A stretch of DNA of 60,687 nucleotides from JAOTYV01 sp041557595 (GCA_041557595.1 JBFFGE010000004.1:1-60687); one strand, 5' to 3'. Shown: positions 7,731-16,623, counted from the first letter of the stretch. The notes: a model not told the origin generated them from the sequence alone. Made by a program: numbers and translations.

Positions 7731-8030
7731 ATGGCACAGAGAATCGACAATGGCACCCAACCGACCGCCCACACGGCGGTGCAGGCGATGATCGTTCGGG
7801 CACAGCAGGTGGCCGACCAGACGGGCAAACGTGTCGGCCTGACCTTTGACCTCATGAGAGACCAAATCGAATTGGTCGACCTCAGCGCCGAAATCTCGCG
7901 AGAGGCGGTGCTATTCCGGACCGTGTCTCCCGCCGTGGGCGAATCGGACCCCGACGCCAAAGGGGCGGAGCAATCCGGCCGGCGGGAGGGCGATCTCGAT
8001 CCCGCCGCGGGATGCAATCCGGCTGATTAA
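7731..8030 (+). CDS. Small hypothetical protein
   Basis: I chose the ATG at 7731, after an ATAAAGG signal, giving 99 residues. The upstream in-frame extension to 7578 runs antisense into the neighbouring promoter. The middle (about 15-60) looks like a folded, probably helical domain: TAVQAMIVRAQQVADQTGKR followed by LTFDLMRDQIELVDL. The last 30 residues are polar and low in complexity. There is no signal peptide or known motif. It ends six bases before repeat family 1 copy B and is divergent from a universal stress protein. Function unknown. Confidence 0.55.
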   Translation: MAQRIDNGTQPTAHTAVQAMIVRAQQVADQTGKRVGLTFDLMRDQIELVDLSAEISREAVLFRTVSPAVGESDPDAKGAEQSGRREGDLDPAAGCNPAD

Positions 8031-8036
8031 CGGCCC

Positions 8037-8107
8037 AGATCAACCTGCCTTAAATTGGAATCAATTAAAGGCAGAAAAGTTGATCGATTCTACAAAGATA
8101 GAGCAGC
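8037..8107 (+). repeat. Palindromic repeat family 1, copy B
   Basis: This 71-base element is in the opposite orientation to copies A and C relative to the window. It begins AGATCAACCTGCC six bases after the TAA stop of the upstream plus-strand gene and ends CAAAGATAGAGCAGC. The outer arms (GATCAAC and GTTGATC) can pair, as can GCCTTAAATTG with CAATTAAAGGC. Confidence 0.85.
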
Positions 8108-8136
8108 TTATGTGCGCCCAAATGGGCGCACGCTGC
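8103..8136. terminator. Probable bidirectional terminator hairpin
   Basis: GTGCGCCC-AAAT-GGGCGCAC (8112-8131) is a perfect 8-base stem with a 4-base loop. It is extended on the outside by GCAGC/GCTGC across a small bulge. It joins the ends of repeat family 1 copy B and repeat family 2 copy 1, between two convergent genes. No long T tract follows on either strand. Confidence 0.55.
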
Positions 8137-8244
8137 TTTAGACCATTTCTTGCTTAAATTGACGCATATGAAATGGTCTTTCTCTTGGTTTTTTGCGCAA
8201 ATACGTCGTCGCGCACCGTTTCGGATCGCCCGGGAATTGCTCTA
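8136..8244 (-). repeat. Palindromic repeat family 2, copy 1
   Basis: This 109-base element is shared with 10114-10220 and 17500-17606. In the direction of the adjoining minus-strand gene it starts TAGAGCAA, which includes that gene's stop codon. It then has a GC hairpin and a second AT-rich hairpin with arms AGACCATTTC/GAAATGGTCT. This copy has a degenerate GC hairpin (GCGCACCG versus CGGATCGC) but keeps the second stem exactly. Confidence 0.88.
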
Positions 8245-9087
8245 ACGCTTCCGAAGGTAGACAAACCAATACACGATGCCGACCAGCACGCCGCCGCCGA
8301 TCAGATTGCCGATCGTGACGGGAATGAGGTTGTGCGCCATGCCGGCGAGGGTGAGCGCCGGATACTCTTCGATAGACGTGCCGAGCATTACCCATTGCTC
8401 GGCGTCCGCAAAGATTTTGAGCATGAGCCCGACCGGCAGAAAATACATGTTGGCCACGGAATGCTCGAAACCGGCGGCAACGAACGCCGCGATGGGCGGC
8501 ACGATCACCAGTATTTTTCCGGCGACGGTGCGGGCGCTGTAGGTCAGCCACACGGCGAGACAGACAAGAATGTTGCACAGGATGCCGAGGGCCAGCGCCT
8601 CGACGAACGGGAGGGAGGCCTTGCCGTTGGCGATCGAGAGCATTGTACGACCGACGCTGCCATTGCCGAAGGCGTGCTGACCGGAGAGAAAGATGAGGAC
8701 CGCCATACCGACCGCGCCGATGAAGTTGCCGATATAGGCGAGCGCCCAGGCGCGGAGCAGCGTTCCGAGGGATATCATCCGGCCGGCCCAGGCCATCACC
8801 ATCAGATTATTGCCGGTGAACAATTCCGCACCGCCGATCACCACCAGGATGAGACCGAGCGAAAACGCCAGGCCGCCAAGCAACCGGACGACGCCATAGG
8901 GCAGGGCGTCGGAAACGCCGGACACCGTCACCGTGGTGAAAATGGCGCCGAATGCGATGAAGGCGCCGGCGAGCACGGCGAGCGCCAGCAAGGAAACCGT
9001 ATCCAGCCGGGCCTTGGCGACGCCGACTTCTTCCGCCTTGACCGCCATTTCCGGCGGCAGCAAGGGATCGTAGGGCGGATGAGGCAT
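8242..9087 (-). CDS. Formate/nitrite transporter (FNT family)
   Basis: The 281-residue, six-helix membrane protein has the FNT pattern: GAFIAFGAIF in the first helix, the pore-loop segment LFTGNNLMV, a second half with an ILCNILVCLAVWL segment, and HSVANMYFLP near the conserved histidine. FNT channels pass formate, nitrite or hydrosulfide. With nitrate reductase genes 10 kb away and an FNR box at 9203-9216, nitrite export or uptake is the most likely job, but the substrate cannot be read from sequence. The gene is divergent from a rhodanese sharing the same FNR box, which leaves hydrosulfide open. Confidence 0.9.
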   Translation of the reverse strand: MPHPPYDPLLPPEMAVKAEEVGVAKARLDTVSLLALAVLAGAFIAFGAIFTTVTVSGVSDALPYGVVRLLGGLAFSLGLILVVIGGAELFTGNNLMVMAWAGRMISLGTLLRAWALAYIGNFIGAVGMAVLIFLSGQHAFGNGSVGRTMLSIANGKASLPFVEALALGILCNILVCLAVWLTYSARTVAGKILVIVPPIAAFVAAGFEHSVANMYFLPVGLMLKIFADAEQWVMLGTSIEEYPALTLAGMAHNLIPVTIGNLIGGGVLVGIVYWFVYLRKR

Positions 9088-9202
9088 CGTTCATTTCCCC
9101 GGTTGACATGGTATTCGGATCTTTGCGTGACGCGCGCCGGGAATCCGCCCGATTTCTGGTCGTTCCTATTACGCAATTCTGGCCCATACGACCCCGGAAC
9201 TC

Positions 9203-9216
9203 TTGATCAAGATCAA
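9203..9216. promoter_or_regulatory. Perfect FNR/Anr box between FNT channel and rhodanese
   Basis: The sequence TTGAT-CAAG-ATCAA is a perfect FNR consensus. On the plus strand a TACTCT hexamer at 9239-9244 puts a start near 9251, 41-42 bases from the box centre, which is textbook class II spacing. On the minus strand GTAATA (9167-9172) could serve the channel gene. Confidence 0.8.
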
Positions 9217-9276
9217 ACACCCGCCGTCGGGCGGGCGCTACTCTTACGAAAATTGGCGGATTCACAGGAACCAGGG

Positions 9277-9672
9277 ATGGGAATGACGATGCTGAAACGC
9301 GGGTTCAAGGAAATGCTCGCCGAGGCCAATGCGGTGATTGAGACGGTTTCCGTGCCGGATTTGGCGTACCTCCTGGACGATCCGGAGGTGGTGCTCGTGG
9401 ATGTGCGCGAAACCGTCGAGCGGGATCGTGCGGGTGCGATACCGGGGTCGGTCCATGCGCCACGCGGTTTGCTGGAGTTTCACGCAGATCCCGATAGCCC
9501 GGCCTACAATGGCGAATTGCATCCCAGCGCGCGGCTCATTCTCTATTGCGGTACCGGTGGGCGGTCGGCGCTTGCGGCCAAGACGCTCGTCGACATGGGG
9601 TATCCGGACGTCGCCTCGCTGGCCGGCGGCTATGAAGCCTGGCGCCGTGCGTCGGAGCAAGGTGGATCCTGA
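9277..9672 (+). CDS. Rhodanese-like sulfurtransferase
   Basis: This is a single-domain rhodanese of 131 residues. The ATG at 9277 follows an AGGAA site with six-base spacing. The fold begins at about residue 27 and shows VLVDVRE with the CH2A-type aspartate. The active-site loop YCGTGGRS puts catalytic Cys91 at the start of a six-residue loop, as expected for rhodaneses that bind sulfane sulfur. No signal peptide is seen, so it should be cytoplasmic. It overlaps or abuts the downstream cytochrome gene and shares a perfect FNR box with the divergent FNT channel, tying sulfur handling to anaerobic metabolism here. Confidence 0.88.
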   Translation: MGMTMLKRGFKEMLAEANAVIETVSVPDLAYLLDDPEVVLVDVRETVERDRAGAIPGSVHAPRGLLEFHADPDSPAYNGELHPSARLILYCGTGGRSALAAKTLVDMGYPDVASLAGGYEAWRRASEQGGS

Positions 9673-9673
9673 C

Positions 9674-10102
9674 GTGGTTCGGTCGAACGGCGGCGCACGC
9701 GTCCCGGGCGGTACGGCGTCGCGGGCTGCGACTGTTCGGACACGATCCCTTCGCGATTCGCTGCTGACGCTCCTGGTTCTTTTCCTGATCCTGCCGGTAC
9801 TCGCCGGTTGCGGCCGGCCGCTGTCGGCCGAGACGCGCCGTCCGTCGCCCGCCAAGGAACGGCAAAGCCTGTTGAAAGAATGCGCCGTGTGTCACGATAT
9901 TTCGCGCGGCGGCGGGATATCGCCGAACCTGCTCGCGCCACCATTTGCCGATGTCGCACGGCATCCGGCGACGACGGCGCTCAGCCTGCGCGTGTTTCTG
10001 CAGTCGATGCATCAGAATATGCCGGATTTCCTGCTGAGCGCGCGCGAACGGGATGAAATTATCACCTATATTCTGAACCTCAAGCCGAACAAGCCGCTTT
10101 GA
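9674..10102 (+). CDS. Membrane-anchored monoheme c-type cytochrome (lipoprotein)
   Basis: I chose the GTG at 9674, with AAGGTGG eight bases upstream. A GTG at 9662 that overlaps the rhodanese is the alternative. The 142-residue product has a hydrophobic export segment (about 28-45) ending in LAGC, so Cys46 is a likely lipidation site. The heme motif is CAVCH (C70, C73, His74). Met residues in SMHQNMPDF could be the distal ligand. It would be a periplasm-facing, membrane-tethered electron carrier. It lies in an FNR-controlled operon with the rhodanese and converges on the next gene across a palindromic repeat. Confidence 0.85.
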   Translation: MVRSNGGARVPGGTASRAATVRTRSLRDSLLTLLVLFLILPVLAGCGRPLSAETRRPSPAKERQSLLKECAVCHDISRGGGISPNLLAPPFADVARHPATTALSLRVFLQSMHQNMPDFLLSARERDEIITYILNLKPNKPL

Positions 10103-10113
10103 CCGGACTCCGG

Positions 10114-10220
10114 CTTAGCTCATTTCTTGTCTAAATTGACTCATATGAAATGGTCTATCTCCTGGTTTTTACGCAAATACGTCGTCGCGAACCGTTTCGG
10201 TTCGCTCGGGATTTGCTCTA
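10114..10220 (-). repeat. Palindromic repeat family 2, copy 2
   Basis: This 107-base copy lies between two convergent genes. Its GC hairpin is perfect (GCGAACCG-AAA-CGGTTCGC) and is nested in an outer GCAAAT/ATTTGC stem. The AT-rich hairpin is partly eroded on its outer edge. Its gene-proximal edge is the TAG stop (10218-10220) of the acyl-CoA synthetase gene. Confidence 0.9.
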
Positions 10221-12914
10221 GCCCTGTGCAAAGCCCAAAGGCAAGGTGACGCGGACGATGCCGCCATCGTCTTCGACCACGGAACGCTCGAAGCCCAGCC
10301 GGTCGCAAATTGCCAGCATCGTGGCGTTTTCCCGCAGCACGTCGCCAAAAATCTGCCCGATGCCCTGGCTGCGTGCGTATTCGATAATACGCTGCATGAG
10401 GTGGGTGCCGAGTCCCATTCCCGTGACGTCGGGCCGAATGACGATTGCGTATTCGGCCTTGTCCTTGTCCGGATCCGTACTGATGCGCACGACGCCGAAT
10501 ATCGGCGCCTTGCCGGGCGAACCCGGCTCGGTAAGCACAAGCGCCATTTCCCGGTCGTAGTCGAGTTGCGTGAACCGGGCGGCCGCCATATGGGTCAACG
10601 TCTTCATCGGGATGAAAAACCGCTGGCGCACCTGTTCCTGCGTCAGCATCGCAAAGGCCTCGCGCAAGGCCGGCTCGTCCTCCGGCACGATGGGCCGAAC
10701 CAGCAGGGTGCGCCCGTCGCGCAGCGCTACCGTCCCCTCCAATTCCTTCGGATAGGGCCGCACGGCCAGCCGATCGACCGCCGATGCGGCGGCATGCGTT
10801 ACGCGAATGCGTGCATCGAGCGCCATGACGCCTGCATTGTCGGCGAGCAGCGGATTGATATCGATCTCCGCGATTTCCGCGAAATCGGTCACCAACTGGG
10901 AGACCTTTATGAGGGTCAGCGCGATCGCGTCGAGGTGGGCCGCCGGCACATCTCGGTATCCCTGCAACAGTTTGAAGACGCGGGTATCCTGCATCAGCGA
11001 GTGTGCGAGTTGCATGTTGAGCGGCGGCAGGCCGAGCGATCTGTCGCCGATAACCTCGACCGCCGTCCCGCCATGACCGAACAGGATGACCGGTCCGAAT
11101 TGCGCGTCCTCATGCGCGCCGATGATCAGCTCGAAGCTCTGCGGACGGGAGATCATGGCCTGCACCGTAAAGCCTTCGATGCGTGCCTCCGGCCGGCGGG
11201 CTTCGACCGTATCGAGCATGACCGCGCCGGCCTTGCGGACGGCCGCGTCGTCTTCGAGATCGAGCGCAACGCCGCCGACATCGGATTTATGGGTGATGTC
11301 CGGCGACAGGATTTTCACGGCGACCGGGAATCCGATCCGGCGGGCCGCCGCGACGGCGTCGTCGACCGAGACAGCCAATTCGGTGCGTCCGGCCGGGATG
11401 TCGTAGGCGGCCAGGACGTCCTTCGCTTCCGGCTCGGTCAGCCAGGACCGGTCTTCGGCCAGCACCCGGTCGATCATATTCCGGACGCTGTCCCTGTCCG
11501 GTGCGAACGCGGTCGGACGGGAAGCCGGGGTTTCCATCAGGTTTTCCTGCGCGCGCTGGTACCGGATCAGGTTCATGAAGGCGCGCACCCCTTGTTCGGG
11601 CGTTTCATGCGTCGACAGTCCGTGCTTCGCAAATAGCGCGCGCGCGTCGTTCGCAAGCGTCCCCCCGACCCAGCTTGTCAGGATGAGCTTTCCGTCGTGC
11701 CCGGCTACGGCCTCGATGACGGCCTGCGCGGCGTCGAGGCCCGGCGCCACCGCAGTCGGACTGTTGAGCACCAGGACCGCATCGACATTCGGGTCCGTCA
11801 GGACGATCCGAAGCGTGTCGGCGTAGCGCTGTCCCGGCGCGTCGCCGATCATGTCGATCGGATTGGCGCGCGGCCAGGTCTGCGGCAGGACGCCGTCAAG
11901 CCGCTCGAGCGTACCGGGGTCGAGTTCGGCGAGCCGTCCTCCTTCCTCGATCAGGGCATCGGTCGCCAATACGGCAATGCCGCCGCCATTGCTGACGATG
12001 GCAAGGCGGTCGTCGCGGGGCTTGGCCGCCAGCGACAGGATTTCGGCCGCATCGAATAATTCGGACAGCGTCAGGACGCGGAGCATGCCGGCGCGGCGAA
12101 AGACCGCGTCATAGACGTCGTCGGCGCCTGCCAGCGCACCCGTATGCGATGCCGCGGCGCGCGCGCCTTCCGCATGACGGCCTGCCTTGACCACGATGAC
12201 CGGCTTCATGCGCGCGGCCGCGCGCGCCGCGGACATGAATTTGCGCGCGTTGGTGATCGCCTCGACATACAGCAGGATCGCACTGGTTTTGCGATCGTTG
12301 GCGAGATAGTCGAGCATGTCGCCGAAGTCCACATCGATCATGTCGCCGAGCGACACGAGGTGGGAGAACCCGATGCCGCGTTCGTCCGCCCAGTCCACGA
12401 TTGATGTGACGATCGCACCGGATTGCGCGACGAAGGCGAGTTTGCCCGGCGCCGGCGCCGCCGGAGAAAAACTGGCGTCGAGACCGATGGTCGGAACCAG
12501 GATGCCCAGGCAGTTCGGTCCGATGATACGCATCAAATGCGGCTTGGCGGCATCGAGGATCGCTTGCTTCCGCGTCCTTTCGTCCGCCGGGTCGTCCCCG
12601 CCGAATCCGGCGGTGATCACAACGGCGGCCTTGGTGCCGCGCCGCCCCAGATCCGTGATGATCCCGGGAACTGTGTCGGGAGGAGTGCAGATGACCGCCA
12701 AATCCGGCACGACAGGCAGGCTGGCGACATCCGGATAGGCGATGACGCCGCCGACATCCGAATGTTTCGGATTGACCGGCATGACAGGTCCGCCGAACCG
12801 GCTGCGCAGCAGATTCCGGCCGATCACGGAACCGACCGACAGAGGCCGCGTACTCGCGCCGATCAGCGCGACAGATTTGGGCTTGAAGAGATAATCCAGG
12901 TTCCGGATCGACAC
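10218..12914 (-). CDS. ADP-forming acyl-CoA synthetase/GNAT acetyltransferase fusion (Pat-like)
   Basis: The protein has 898 residues. The order is a CoA-binding Rossmann domain (about 1-135), a succinyl-CoA-ligase-like flavodoxin region (about 150-460), an ATP-grasp domain (about 490-700) and a C-terminal GNAT domain (about 735-895). This is the architecture of bacterial protein lysine acetyltransferases (Pat/YfiQ), which often silence acetyl-CoA synthetase by acetylation. The SHTG motif with His257, the phosphorylated histidine of active ADP-forming ligases, is retained, so ligase activity is possible. It is monocistronic, and its stop codon lies in a palindromic repeat. Confidence 0.9.
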   Translation of the reverse strand: MSIRNLDYLFKPKSVALIGASTRPLSVGSVIGRNLLRSRFGGPVMPVNPKHSDVGGVIAYPDVASLPVVPDLAVICTPPDTVPGIITDLGRRGTKAAVVITAGFGGDDPADERTRKQAILDAAKPHLMRIIGPNCLGILVPTIGLDASFSPAAPAPGKLAFVAQSGAIVTSIVDWADERGIGFSHLVSLGDMIDVDFGDMLDYLANDRKTSAILLYVEAITNARKFMSAARAAARMKPVIVVKAGRHAEGARAAASHTGALAGADDVYDAVFRRAGMLRVLTLSELFDAAEILSLAAKPRDDRLAIVSNGGGIAVLATDALIEEGGRLAELDPGTLERLDGVLPQTWPRANPIDMIGDAPGQRYADTLRIVLTDPNVDAVLVLNSPTAVAPGLDAAQAVIEAVAGHDGKLILTSWVGGTLANDARALFAKHGLSTHETPEQGVRAFMNLIRYQRAQENLMETPASRPTAFAPDRDSVRNMIDRVLAEDRSWLTEPEAKDVLAAYDIPAGRTELAVSVDDAVAAARRIGFPVAVKILSPDITHKSDVGGVALDLEDDAAVRKAGAVMLDTVEARRPEARIEGFTVQAMISRPQSFELIIGAHEDAQFGPVILFGHGGTAVEVIGDRSLGLPPLNMQLAHSLMQDTRVFKLLQGYRDVPAAHLDAIALTLIKVSQLVTDFAEIAEIDINPLLADNAGVMALDARIRVTHAAASAVDRLAVRPYPKELEGTVALRDGRTLLVRPIVPEDEPALREAFAMLTQEQVRQRFFIPMKTLTHMAAARFTQLDYDREMALVLTEPGSPGKAPIFGVVRISTDPDKDKAEYAIVIRPDVTGMGLGTHLMQRIIEYARSQGIGQIFGDVLRENATMLAICDRLGFERSVVEDDGGIVRVTLPLGFAQG

Positions 12915-13028
12915 GCCGATGACTTTCCTTGGTGGCTCTGCGATTGGCCGGGCGGGGCGACGGAGATTAGCGCGCCAAGCGCCGCCGGCATTGACCCACG
13001 TTACCGCCGATTAAATGGCGATCCGGAG

Positions 13029-14246
13029 TCACCGGCTCGGTTCCCGCGCCGCAATGCGGGTGCCGTCGGTTACGCTGTCGCTCGGGTGCAGCACCACGCG
13101 CGTTCCCGGGTCGACGCCATCCTCGATCTCCGCCTCGAGTTTCGTTCGGCGTCCGAGCGTAACATGCCGGCGCTCTGCGCGGCCCTCTTTCTCGACGAAC
13201 ACCGCCCAACGGTCGCCGTCGCGGAAGAATGCGGTGAGCGGCAGCTTCAGCACGTCGTCGCCGTTCCACAGGACGATGCGGGTTTCGACACGGTAGCCAT
13301 GGCCGAGCCGGCTCCAGCGATCCCGCGGGTCGCGAATATCGATGATGACGTTGACGCGCTGCTCTTCGATGCCGAGCGCGGAAATCTTCGTAAAGCCGAA
13401 AGGTTCGACACGCCGGACCGCGCCGATGAGCGGTGTCGCGCCGCCCCATTGTTCGATGATGACGCGCTGTCCCGCCTCGACCTTGACCGCGTCGGACGAC
13501 AGCAAATCGACGACGATCTCGAGGTCTCCCGGATTGCCGATTTCCACCAGCGGATCGCCCGCCTTCACCACGCCCGCGCTCTTGTGCAGCACCCGCAACA
13601 CTCTGCCGCTGACCGGCGCCGGGATGGAGACGCAGTCGCAATCGCCTTGCGACTCTCGCGTTTCGGTGGGCGACACCAGCAGCGCCCAGGCCTGTGCCAA
13701 TTCGAACTCACGCATCTTCAGGGCCGCCTCGGTTCGCGCAACCTCGGCCTTGCGCTTCTTGAAGTTGCGATCGGCCTCGTCGAGGGCGCGCTGGGAAATC
13801 GTTTTGCTCTTGATCAGGCGTTCGGCGCGCTCCCGTTCGGTCTTTGCGAAAGCGAGTTCCGCCCGCGATTGCTCCAGTTCGGCTTCGGTCAGCGCCTTGG
13901 CGGCCTCGGCGGCCTGTACTGCCGCCTTCGCCTGGGCTTCGGAGCGGACATCCAGAAAAGTAGGGTCGATGGGCTCGATGCGGGCAACGACGGTCTCGTC
14001 GGCAATCACTTGGTCACCGACGTCGCTGTCGATTCTAAGCGCGCGGCCGGTCACGGGCGCGGACAGGACGTAGACATCCTTCACCCGCGTCTCGCCTTCA
14101 TCGTCCACCGTCACGATCAGCGGTCCGCGTTCCGCCACGGCGAAATCGACCTGTATCGCCCGGGGCCAGAATGCGTAAGCAAACCCCGCGATCAGGGCCA
14201 GGGCCATAACGCCCCACAATGCGATACGTCGCCAATTCAATTCCAT
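13029..14246 (-). CDS. ABC exporter periplasmic adaptor (HlyD/MacA-like)
   Basis: The 405-residue protein has one N-terminal membrane helix (about 8-27). A biotinyl-lipoyl half-motif follows (about 45-90), then a long coiled-coil hairpin (about 100-195, rich in Ala, Glu and Lys), the second lipoyl half (SIPAPVSGRVLRV), and beta-barrel and membrane-proximal domains. It should bridge the inner-membrane permease to an outer-membrane channel, for which no gene lies nearby. It is the last gene of a three-gene operon (ATPase, permease, adaptor) and starts seven bases after the permease stop. The cargo is unknown. Confidence 0.88.
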   Translation of the reverse strand: MELNWRRIALWGVMALALIAGFAYAFWPRAIQVDFAVAERGPLIVTVDDEGETRVKDVYVLSAPVTGRALRIDSDVGDQVIADETVVARIEPIDPTFLDVRSEAQAKAAVQAAEAAKALTEAELEQSRAELAFAKTERERAERLIKSKTISQRALDEADRNFKKRKAEVARTEAALKMREFELAQAWALLVSPTETRESQGDCDCVSIPAPVSGRVLRVLHKSAGVVKAGDPLVEIGNPGDLEIVVDLLSSDAVKVEAGQRVIIEQWGGATPLIGAVRRVEPFGFTKISALGIEEQRVNVIIDIRDPRDRWSRLGHGYRVETRIVLWNGDDVLKLPLTAFFRDGDRWAVFVEKEGRAERRHVTLGRRTKLEAEIEDGVDPGTRVVLHPSDSVTDGTRIAAREPSR

Positions 14247-14253
14247 GGCACAT

Positions 14254-16617
14254 TCATTCCCGTGTTTTGAGAACGGCGATCAGATCCAATCCATCGAGCC
14301 GGCGGCGAACGAGGAACGCCGAGACGGCCGTTGCCGCGAGTCCGATGAGAACGGAAAGACCGTAGGTCGAGGGCTCGACGACGAGCGGTACGCGAAACAG
14401 CTCGGTCTCGAAACTCGTCGTGAATACCCAGGCGAGCCCGTATCCGGCGATACATCCCAGCGGCAGCGCCGCCGCAATCAAGAACGCGACCTCGCCGAGA
14501 AGGATGTAGGAGACTTCGGCCCGGCCGAAGCCGAGAACGCGTAAGGTGGCGAGTTCGCGGCCGCGCTCCGACAGGGCGATGCGGGCACTGTTGTAAACCA
14601 CGCCGAAGGCCAGGGTACAGGCGAAGGTGGCGAAGAAAGAAATGAAAATCATCAATGTTTCGCCGAGCGTCCGGTTGAAAGTGTCGATCGCCGCGCGGCG
14701 CGACATCACGGCCGCGATTCGGGGGGTGTTTTTGAGGGTGGCGAAGAACGCCGCATTTTCCGACGTGTCGACCAGGAGGTTAACGATGTTCACGCTCGGA
14801 CGTTCGCGCAGCATGCGGTTCAGCGTCGCCAGGTTCATATAGGCCGCGGTGCCGATATAGGATTCAAACACTTCCGCGACGCGCATTTGGCGGAGCGGCC
14901 GCCGGCCTTCGCGAACCTGTACCCAGAGCCTGTCGCCGCGGCCCACGCGCAATTTGTTGGCCAACGCGGTCGAGAGCACGAGGCCCTCGGCGGGAATGGG
15001 AATTTCGCGGCGCCGGGCGTCATAAATCGGGCTCAGGACCGGGTCGGGCAGGATGCCTTGTATCGCGCCCCGGTGCGACCGCGCGCCCGCATGAAATGTG
15101 ACGCTCAGGATGCGCATCGGTTCCGCCGACAGGATGCCGGGCAGGCGTTCGAACGACCGGGTCACCTCGCTGGATTGCACTTCGGCCAGTCCGACGGTGA
15201 CGTGCTGCCGTTGCGACTGAAAGAAGAAGACGTCGACGATGTGGCGTATGGAGTCGATCCATTGCATGGACGAGATGAGCACGCCCAACGCCATGGCGAC
15301 GCCGAGTATGGTCATGAATGAACGCAAGGGCGAGCGCAGCAACTGCCGCAAAATGATCCGCGTGGGCTGATCGAACCAGCGGGCAAGCCGCCCCGTGCCG
15401 AGGTGCGCCTTTGTATAAAGCGGCGGTACGGGCGGGCGCATGGCCTCGGCGGGCGGCAACCGCACGGCCCGCCAAATCGCCCCCGCCGCGCCCAAGATCG
15501 TGGCGGCGAGGCTGAACACGGCGGAGATAATGAACGCCGCCGGCCCGGGTTCGAAGAGCAGAAACGGGAAGCGGTAAAGCTCCGCGTAGATTTGCGTGTT
15601 GAACCGGCCAAGCCAGGCGCCGGCGCCCCATCCTATCAGGATACCGACCCCGGTCATCGCGATGACCAGCTTGGCGTAATGCCAGCCGACCTCCCGGTTC
15701 CGGTATCCGAATGCCTTCATCAGTCCGATCTCGGGCCGCTCGGTCGCGATCAGCCGGGCGAGCACGATGTTGGCGAGAAATGCCGCAACCGCGAGAAATA
15801 TGGTCGGGAGAATGGTCGCCATATTTCGAAGTTGCTCGAGTTCGTTCATGAGGAACCAGTTTGAAATCTGATCCGCCCGTTCATAGGCGCCGACACCGCC
15901 ATACCGGTCGAGTAGCGTATCGAGCCGGTCGATCACATCGGCCGGCTGGACACCGCGCAACAACGACATCGAGACTTCGTTGAAGGCGTCGTCCAAATCG
16001 TATGCCGCCTCCAGCGCGTCGCGGCCCATCCAGAGCGCACCGAAGCGTTTGTCATCCGGCATCAAGGCGCCGGGCCCGATGCTGTAGACGTATTCCGGCG
16101 ACAGCGCCGTCCCGACGATGCGCAGTGTCTGCTTGTGGCCGTTCAGGATCGCCTGCAGCCTGTCTCCCGGCGCGAGACCGTGCGCTTCCGCGAAGGGTTC
16201 GCTGACGATGACTTCGTCGGTGCTGCCGGCCGCGACATATCGGCCCGTCCGAAGCGCCAGCCGGTTGAGAATGGATTGGCCGCGTTCCGGAATCGAGACC
16301 AGCTGGCCGATCACCGGCTCCTCGAATCCCGCAATGGAAAGCGTGGCGATCTTGACGATGCGAGTCTCGACGGTCTGCACGCCCGGAATATCGGCCAGGT
16401 GCCGCGCAAGCTTGTTGGGCGCGCGCTTAACATTGGCGAAGACCTGCGCGAACCGATAGCGCTCATAGTAGGCCGTCGCCGTTTCGTTCAGCGCCTCGAT
16501 CGTCGTCAAAGACATCAGGAGAACGGCAACGCCGGAGCCGACCACGCAGGCGATGGCGAAAATCTGTCCGCGCAACCGCCATAAATCCCGGGTGAGTTTT
16601 CGGTCGAGCGCGCGCAT
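14254..16617 (-). CDS. ABC transporter permease, FtsX/MacB-like, duplicated
   Basis: The 787-residue protein has an N-terminal helix (about 15-38), a large periplasmic MacB-type domain, three helices (about 270-380), a second periplasmic domain and three further C-terminal helices. This is the doubled FtsX arrangement seen in stand-alone exporter permeases. It lies between the ATPase (six-base gap) and the adaptor, so the three genes form one mechanotransmission-type exporter. Such systems export lipids, lipoproteins, peptides or drugs, and the sequence does not tell which. Confidence 0.87.
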   Translation of the reverse strand: MRALDRKLTRDLWRLRGQIFAIACVVGSGVAVLLMSLTTIEALNETATAYYERYRFAQVFANVKRAPNKLARHLADIPGVQTVETRIVKIATLSIAGFEEPVIGQLVSIPERGQSILNRLALRTGRYVAAGSTDEVIVSEPFAEAHGLAPGDRLQAILNGHKQTLRIVGTALSPEYVYSIGPGALMPDDKRFGALWMGRDALEAAYDLDDAFNEVSMSLLRGVQPADVIDRLDTLLDRYGGVGAYERADQISNWFLMNELEQLRNMATILPTIFLAVAAFLANIVLARLIATERPEIGLMKAFGYRNREVGWHYAKLVIAMTGVGILIGWGAGAWLGRFNTQIYAELYRFPFLLFEPGPAAFIISAVFSLAATILGAAGAIWRAVRLPPAEAMRPPVPPLYTKAHLGTGRLARWFDQPTRIILRQLLRSPLRSFMTILGVAMALGVLISSMQWIDSIRHIVDVFFFQSQRQHVTVGLAEVQSSEVTRSFERLPGILSAEPMRILSVTFHAGARSHRGAIQGILPDPVLSPIYDARRREIPIPAEGLVLSTALANKLRVGRGDRLWVQVREGRRPLRQMRVAEVFESYIGTAAYMNLATLNRMLRERPSVNIVNLLVDTSENAAFFATLKNTPRIAAVMSRRAAIDTFNRTLGETLMIFISFFATFACTLAFGVVYNSARIALSERGRELATLRVLGFGRAEVSYILLGEVAFLIAAALPLGCIAGYGLAWVFTTSFETELFRVPLVVEPSTYGLSVLIGLAATAVSAFLVRRRLDGLDLIAVLKTRE

Positions 16618-16623
16618 CCGGCC

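Noticed and set aside
8138..8578. Minus-strand frame ending in the repeat
   Set aside because: It is a shadow of the FNT gene in another frame that continues through repeat family 2; not a protein gene.
8173..9270. Long plus-strand open frame before the rhodanese
   Set aside because: It runs antisense to the FNT channel gene. Its composition is His/Asp/Gln-rich shadow sequence; only the part from 9277 is a real rhodanese gene.
10137..10150. TTGAC-TCAT-ATGAA in repeat family 2 as an FNR box
   Set aside because: The second half-site does not match (ATGAA), it lies at gene 3' ends, and it is explained as part of the repeat hairpin.
12423..14270. 615-codon plus-strand open frame
   Set aside because: Antisense to the acyl-CoA synthetase and adaptor genes; typical GC-rich shadow with no domain.
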